Source: Candidatus Sulfopaludibacter sp. SbA3
GTDB lineage: Bacteria > Acidobacteriota > Terriglobia > Bryobacterales > Bryobacteraceae
Direction of reading: 5' to 3'
Length of the DNA stretch: 8,401 bases
Assembly: GCA_945861255.1 (NCBI GenBank)
Contig: CAMAUG010000169.1
Coordinates: forward strand, 1-8,401
Part shown: positions 5,419-8,401 of the stretch, in pieces
How the letters are laid out: each line of letters begins with the position of its first letter
How positions within the stretch are numbered: position 1 is the first letter of the stretch
The notes under the pieces: model-generated
Told to the model about the DNA's origin: nothing
Databases searched by the model: none
Seen by the model: only the letters and a program-made list of their open reading frames with translations
Translations under genes and position numbers: made by a program

Positions 5419-6907
5419 CGAGAAATGGCCCCTCCACGTGTTTCACCAGACGGTAGTTCTTGCGTACAGCCTCAAGATGAACCTTCGGGAGCGCAGTCAG
5501 TTCAGGACTGTCCCAGGCAGGCGGTCCGGCGAAGACATTGTGATAAAGCACTACGGTCTGGAATTTTCGCGCCTCAATGTCACCCAGCACCGGTTCGGGG
5601 TTAATTCGTCCGGCATCCACCAGCAAGCTGTAGATCAGCGTTTCCACGTCGATTCGTCCGCGTGTTTGCAACATCGCGTCGTAATGCGCCGCCAGCACCA
5701 ACCCGCGCTCCGGTGCAAGGTAGGGCTGTAATGCGGCGATGTCCGCCCGCTTGAAGGGTTCGATGAGAGCCCGTTCGACCAGCGACTTTCCGGTCACCAC
5801 CAGATTTAGAACCAGGTGAAGAGCCACCGGGATCTGCACGAGCGTCACCCAGTTCTTATCGCCGGCGACGATCTTGGGAAACAGTTCCAAACGATCCAGC
5901 GCGACGGCCGCCGAAAGACACCACAGCAAAGTCATCTCGATCTGATAATTCAGATCGGAACCCACTTTTGGCGCCGTCACCAGCCACACCGCGCTGGCCA
6001 AGCCCGTATAGAGGTAAAGAGGCGCCAGCCGTCGCCCGGCGTCCCGCATACCCAGCACAGCCACAGCCATCAGAGCGCCTGCGGTGAGCGCCAGATACTG
6101 CGCTTGTTGAGCGAGTTTCTGCCAGCGAAAAGGATTCAGGTTGGCGAAGACGGCGTTTTCAAAAAAGTGCCCGTGGTTCAATGCATTCACTCCCAGAGCG
6201 GCGGCCACGGCAGCCGCGGCCACGCTACCCACCCACAGCACGCCCCGCCGGCGGTTATCCCACAGCAGGCAGAGCGAGATAGTTACGGCCGCCGCCACCG
6301 CGGTCTGCTTGGTAAACATGGCGAGTACCGCCAGAATGCCGCACAGAACCAGCCCTTTCGTCGTCTCTTCTTCCCGCCAAACCAGGAACTGCCGGAATGC
6401 CGCCAGCGACCAGAATATGGCCAGCATGTCCACTTGTCCCGTGGTGCCCCAAAAGGTCAGGTTCGCGGTGGCCGCTGCCAGCAGCACCCCAGCAAAACGC
6501 GCATAACGGTTCGCCACCAACATGCCAAGGACGCTCCAAGCGCACCATAGCGTGCCGAGCAACGCCAGAAAGGAGATGGACCGCGCTCCCTGGTACAAGG
6601 GAACCCCCATCCGTTCGAGTAGGGCTGTCAAACTATAGAACACCGGGCCGTAGGCCGACACCGTAAATGGATATCGGTTCAAATCGCGGTACAGCCCTTC
6701 GCCGTGTGCCAACATGTTCGAATGGAGCGCCACCATCGCTTCCACCCCTGTGAACGCATGCCGCGCCCACAGCAGAGTGGCAAGATGGCCGGCCAGAGCC
6801 GCGGTGATCGCGATCCCGAACACGCGAAACGCGATCCTCAAGCCACGCTCGCGAGTGGCCGGCAGGGATATCGCCAAAGGGGTGGCTGTGAGCGGGACAG
6901 TAGCCAT
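5384..6907 (-). CDS. Multi-spanning GT-C-type glycosyltransferase (ArnT/GT39/GT87-like)
   Basis: GT-C enzymes take a sugar from a polyprenyl-phosphate donor and transfer it on the outer face of the inner membrane. The 507-residue protein has many hydrophobic segments between residues about 27 and 375 (for instance 27-48, 110-130, 138-155, 158-176, 184-203, 279-296), then a mostly soluble C-terminal part (about 380-507). The first external loop has TGVEAMVALHSNML (53-66), where E56 could be the catalytic acid, followed by NRYPFTVSAYGPVFY (77-91), a pattern seen in this superfamily. FTKQTA (198-203) in a later loop also recurs in such enzymes. The ATG at 6907 is the only sensible start; no strong Shine-Dalgarno precedes it. 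It is the first gene of a tight three-gene unit with the methyltransferase and the GT2, and the 332-bp spacer upstream probably holds its promoter. Superfamily is likely, exact family and substrate unknown. Confidence 0.83.
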   Translation of the reverse strand: MATVPLTATPLAISLPATRERGLRIAFRVFGIAITAALAGHLATLLWARHAFTGVEAMVALHSNMLAHGEGLYRDLNRYPFTVSAYGPVFYSLTALLERMGVPLYQGARSISFLALLGTLWCAWSVLGMLVANRYARFAGVLLAAATANLTFWGTTGQVDMLAIFWSLAAFRQFLVWREEETTKGLVLCGILAVLAMFTKQTAVAAAVTISLCLLWDNRRRGVLWVGSVAAAAVAAALGVNALNHGHFFENAVFANLNPFRWQKLAQQAQYLALTAGALMAVAVLGMRDAGRRLAPLYLYTGLASAVWLVTAPKVGSDLNYQIEMTLLWCLSAAVALDRLELFPKIVAGDKNWVTLVQIPVALHLVLNLVVTGKSLVERALIEPFKRADIAALQPYLAPERGLVLAAHYDAMLQTRGRIDVETLIYSLLVDAGRINPEPVLGDIEARKFQTVVLYHNVFAGPPAWDSPELTALPKVHLEAVRKNYRLVKHVEGPFLDGEYIYEPLRD

Positions 6908-6986
6908 GGGCTACGATTACCATCGGCCCGAATCGAGCCAGGCTTTACTGGCCGCAACGCCAGCACGGGTGCGGCGTGGAACCATG

Positions 6987-7092
6987 CTGACCGGTGCCGC
7001 GGCCTCTTACCGAGCGGCGCTGCGGCTGTTACCGACCCGCACCGCAGCCGCTGTTGACCGGCAACCGCGGCCTGTTGCCGACCCGCATCGCA
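6987..7092. repeat. Imperfect direct repeats with embedded inverted repeats
   Basis: A 21-bp unit, CTGTTrCCGACCCGCAyCGCA, occurs at 7026-7046 and 7072-7092 with 19 of 21 identical bases; related pieces are CTGTTGACCGG at 7051-7061, TTACCGA at 7007-7013, and TGACCGG at 6988-6994. The segments from 6988 and from 7055 also align (TGACCGG...CCGCGGCCT...CCGA) at an offset of about 67-68 bp. Hairpins GCTGCGG/CCGCAGC (7019-7025 with 7042-7048) and CGGCAAC/GTTGCCG (7059-7065 with 7074-7080) lie inside. Spacings of 22, 25 and 21 bp are close to two helical turns. This may be an operator array, a decayed mobile repeat, or a structured RNA. Confidence 0.6.
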
Positions 7093-7189
7093 CGCCTTCA
7101 CCACCCCGCCCGGCTTGCCGTGCGCGCGCTGTCGAAATTTCTGGCCGGCGGGCGAAAATTCCAGAAAAATCCGGGCGGACGTGGTGTAT

Positions 7190-7195
7190 CATAAT
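7190..7195 (+). promoter_or_regulatory. Candidate -10 element of the RodZ-like gene
   Basis: CATAAT matches TATAAT in 5 of 6 bases and lies in a local AT-rich stretch of an otherwise GC-rich spacer. Transcription would start near 7202, giving a leader of about 38 nt that begins with the GACC/GGTC hairpin (7202-7205 with 7209-7212). No good -35 hexamer is found at 16-19 bp, so the call is weak. Confidence 0.3.
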
Positions 7196-7239
7196 CCTTC
7201 GGACCGCCGGTCGAGGGTAAGCCCGGCAACCAACCTTTT

Positions 7240-8007
7240 ATGACCTCTGTTGGCCAATTACTGCGCGCCGCGCGGCAAAGCCAAGAACGGGAGATCGCGG
7301 AGGAACTCTGCCTTACGCAACGCTACTTGTGCGCGATTGAGGAAGACGACCTGAAGTATTTCCGCGGGGCGTTTTTCTATAAGAGCTTCGCGCGGCAGTA
7401 CGCCGTCTTGCTTGGTGTGGATCCGAAGAACTTGGAGCCGCTGCTGGTACCCGTTACCGACGCCTTGTTTGGGGGCAGCGGAGAAGTTTCCCAGCACACC
7501 TCCCGAGCGCGCGGCTCCACTGAAGACCGCGCCACGGTTCGCGCGCTGGATCCCCTTGTGGAGGAAACCAACCGGCCATATTTTTCACGCCTTCGCATGC
7601 GATGGTCGGTGGCGGCGTTGGCCGTCATGCTGGTAGCGTGCTCCGGATTCTACGCGTGGTGGACCCGCGGGCCGGAGGCTGCCGCGCCACCGGCTTCGGT
7701 AACGCAGTCGCCCTCGGCTACGCTGCTGCCGCCATCGTTCGGCACGGAATCGGCGCCGCTGGTGTTGACCCTTTCGGCCACCGAGCGTACCTGGCTTTCC
7801 ATCAGCACCAATGGCCGTCTGATTTTTTCGGGGTTCCTGCTGCCGAGCGAATCGAAGACCCTATCGGGCATGGAAGCGGCGACGCTCAGGATCGGCAACG
7901 CGGCAGGGATTGAGATCCATTGGAAGGGCAGGCCTCTGGGACCCATCGGCGCGCGCGGCGAAGTTCGCACGGTGTTGCTGACGCCGCAAAGCTTCGAAAT
8001 TATATAG
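7240..8007 (+). CDS. RodZ-like protein: HTH domain, one membrane span, DUF4115 periplasmic domain
   Basis: RodZ links the MreB cytoskeleton to the envelope and helps set rod shape; its cytoplasmic HTH domain binds MreB rather than acting only on DNA. The 255-residue protein shows the family order. Residues about 4-66 are an Xre/HTH_25-type domain (GQLLRAARQSQEREIAEELC, then TQRYLCAIEEDD, and the FFYKSFARQYAVLLGVDP stretch typical of RodZ). A polar linker follows, then one membrane span near 122-141, a Pro/Ala/Ser linker, and a DUF4115-like beta domain at about 174-250 (TERTWLSISTNGRLIFSGFL, IGNAAGIEIHWKGRPLGPIG). It is slightly short for RodZ, mainly in the linkers. The ATG at 7240 has no Shine-Dalgarno nearby (GAGGG is over 20 nt away), yet the HTH begins right after it, so the start is sound. 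Direct MreB partnership cannot be shown, and RodZ-like proteins are widespread without an mre operon, hence no gene symbol. Confidence 0.88.
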   Translation: MTSVGQLLRAARQSQEREIAEELCLTQRYLCAIEEDDLKYFRGAFFYKSFARQYAVLLGVDPKNLEPLLVPVTDALFGGSGEVSQHTSRARGSTEDRATVRALDPLVEETNRPYFSRLRMRWSVAALAVMLVACSGFYAWWTRGPEAAAPPASVTQSPSATLLPPSFGTESAPLVLTLSATERTWLSISTNGRLIFSGFLLPSESKTLSGMEAATLRIGNAAGIEIHWKGRPLGPIGARGEVRTVLLTPQSFEII

Positions 8008-8014
8008 AGGGGAC

Positions 8015-8027
8015 GCCCAGCCTGGGC
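8015..8027 (+). terminator. Short hairpin after the RodZ-like gene
   Basis: GCCCA (8015-8019) and TGGGC (8023-8027) form a 5-bp GC stem with a 3-nt loop, 7 nt after the stop codon. No T-tract follows, so it is at most a pause or a weak end, and read-through into the next gene is likely. Confidence 0.25.
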
Positions 8028-8072
8028 CACTCGCGCGGAGAGGCCGATTGACTTCCAGCCCCGGCGTTCCTT

Positions 8073-8079
8073 AAGGTGG
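8073..8079 (+). promoter_or_regulatory. Shine-Dalgarno of the exported-protein gene (AAGGTGG)
   Basis: AAGGTGG lies exactly 7 nt before the ATG at 8087, a near-ideal match and spacing. It is among the strongest ribosome sites in the window and fixes this start, which otherwise rests on a short fragment. Confidence 0.65.
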
Positions 8080-8086
8080 TTGGAAA

Positions 8087-8401
8087 ATGCTGCGCGCGAA
8101 CTATCTGTGCGTCCTGGCTGCCCTGGCGCCCTCCATGGCCCAGACGCCGCCGCCTCCGCCGGCTTTCGGATCCGCCGAAAAACGCGCCATCGAGTGGAGT
8201 GTTCTCACCAACAATCTGGAGCAGCGTTTGTCGCGGCTGCTGCCCTGCGATGCGCGCGTACGTTCCGCGATCGATGAGACCAATCAGGCGTCGGAGGCGC
8301 GCGTCGCCTCGCTCACCGCATACTGGCAGGCGGCCGCGGCGGCGGCTCGCGAACAAACCGAAGCCATGCGGCGTTTGCTGGCGCAACAGGAGGCCGCGGC
8401 C
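8087..8401 (+). CDS. Exported alanine-rich helical protein, 3' end cut by window edge
   Basis: The frame is open from the ATG at 8087 to the edge, 105 codons with no stop. Residues 1-19 look like a short Sec signal peptide (MLRANYLCVLAALAPSMAQ) with probable cleavage after AQ, followed by a proline run (TPPPPP, 20-25). From about residue 30 on the sequence is rich in Ala, Glu, Arg, Leu and Gln and looks helical, possibly coiled coil (IEWSVLTNNLEQRLSRLL, then ASEARVASLTAYWQAAAAAAREQ). A single cysteine is at 53. The good ribosome site supports the start. It lies 79 bp after the RodZ-like gene on the same strand with only a weak hairpin between, so the two may be co-transcribed; a role in the envelope is a guess. 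I do not recognise the family, and the missing C-terminus might change the picture. Confidence 0.72.
   Translation, partial: MLRANYLCVLAALAPSMAQTPPPPPAFGSAEKRAIEWSVLTNNLEQRLSRLLPCDARVRSAIDETNQASEARVASLTAYWQAAAAAAREQTEAMRRLLAQQEAAA

Larger units (their letters stand above)
6908..7239. other. Divergent intergenic region between the GT-C operon and the RodZ-like gene
   Basis: These 332 bp hold no credible gene. Next to the GT-C start is a small hairpin, GCCAG (6937-6941) with CTGGC (6948-6952). The centre is filled by the repeat block at 6987-7092. An AT-richer patch at about 7135-7200 ends in a CATAAT box, the probable promoter of the RodZ-like gene. A GACC/GGTC mini-hairpin at 7202-7212 would lie at the start of that transcript. 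I found no convincing promoter for the GT-C operon here, though one should exist. Confidence 0.6.

Noticed and set aside
5816..6550. A 244-codon plus-strand frame opposite the GT-C gene.
   Set aside because: Antisense to a clear multi-membrane protein, rich in His/Gln/Arg, with no ribosome site or domain.
6987..7092. CRISPR array.
   Set aside because: The repeats are imperfect, short, only about two full copies, and the gaps are too short and similar to be spacers.
6714..7220. Plus-strand frame spanning the GT-C start and the repeat-rich spacer.
   Set aside because: Half is antisense to the GT-C gene and the rest translates the repeats; no homology signal and no ribosome site.
8000..8386. 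A 128-codon minus-strand frame at the right end.
   Set aside because: The opposite plus-strand frame has a signal peptide and an excellent Shine-Dalgarno; the minus frame has neither.

Overview
The window is GC-rich (about 60 % by eye) and densely packed with genes on both strands, with very short or overlapping gene junctions. Weak or absent Shine-Dalgarno sequences before several starts, a GC-ending codon bias, and the mix of a MauE-type membrane protein, AccD, GT2/GT-C glycosyltransferases and a RodZ-like protein suggest a Gram-negative soil-type bacterium. My best guess is Acidobacteriota, perhaps Bryobacterales/Solibacter-like. That placement rests on general impression, not on a marker gene.

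Layout. 1-666 (minus): 3'-truncated homoserine kinase (thrB). A 49-bp divergent spacer follows, then 716-1651 (plus): a MauE/DoxX-type membrane protein fused to a thioredoxin-like domain with a CSHC motif. Convergent to it is accD (1690-2538, minus), preceded in the same direction by a GNAT acetyltransferase (2580-3611, minus). The GNAT-accD junction holds a roughly 90-bp nested imperfect palindrome that also supplies the last ~23 codons of the GNAT gene. After a 217-bp spacer with crossing inverted repeats comes a three-gene minus-strand cassette, transcribed from 6907 down to 3829: a multi-membrane GT-C-type glycosyltransferase, a class I SAM methyltransferase overlapping it, and a soluble GT2 glycosyltransferase only 3 nt further on. 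A 332-bp divergent spacer with imperfect direct and inverted repeats (about 6987-7092) separates it from a RodZ-like HTH/TM/DUF4115 protein (7240-8007, plus). Last is the start of a secreted alanine-rich helical protein of unknown function (8087 to the window end, plus).

How the genes fit together. thrB (threonine synthesis) and accD (malonyl-CoA for fatty acids) are housekeeping genes with no evident functional link. The GT-C/methyltransferase/GT2 cassette looks like a small surface-glycan or glycolipid module: the GT2 could charge a polyprenyl phosphate with a sugar, the GT-C enzyme could transfer it outside the membrane, and the methyltransferase could modify the product. The RodZ-like protein and the exported protein after it suggest an envelope or cell-shape region. 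The MauE-thioredoxin fusion is predicted to place both of its cysteine motifs on the periplasmic side, which fits a self-contained disulfide redox device.

I see no CRISPR array, no rRNA or tRNA gene, no transposase and no clear phage or defence gene. The items most worth a second look are the palindrome that forms the GNAT tail, the MauE-thioredoxin fusion, the repeat-rich spacer upstream of the RodZ-like gene, and the promoter placements suggesting leaderless mRNAs. I did not find convincing evidence of a wholly new multi-gene system.
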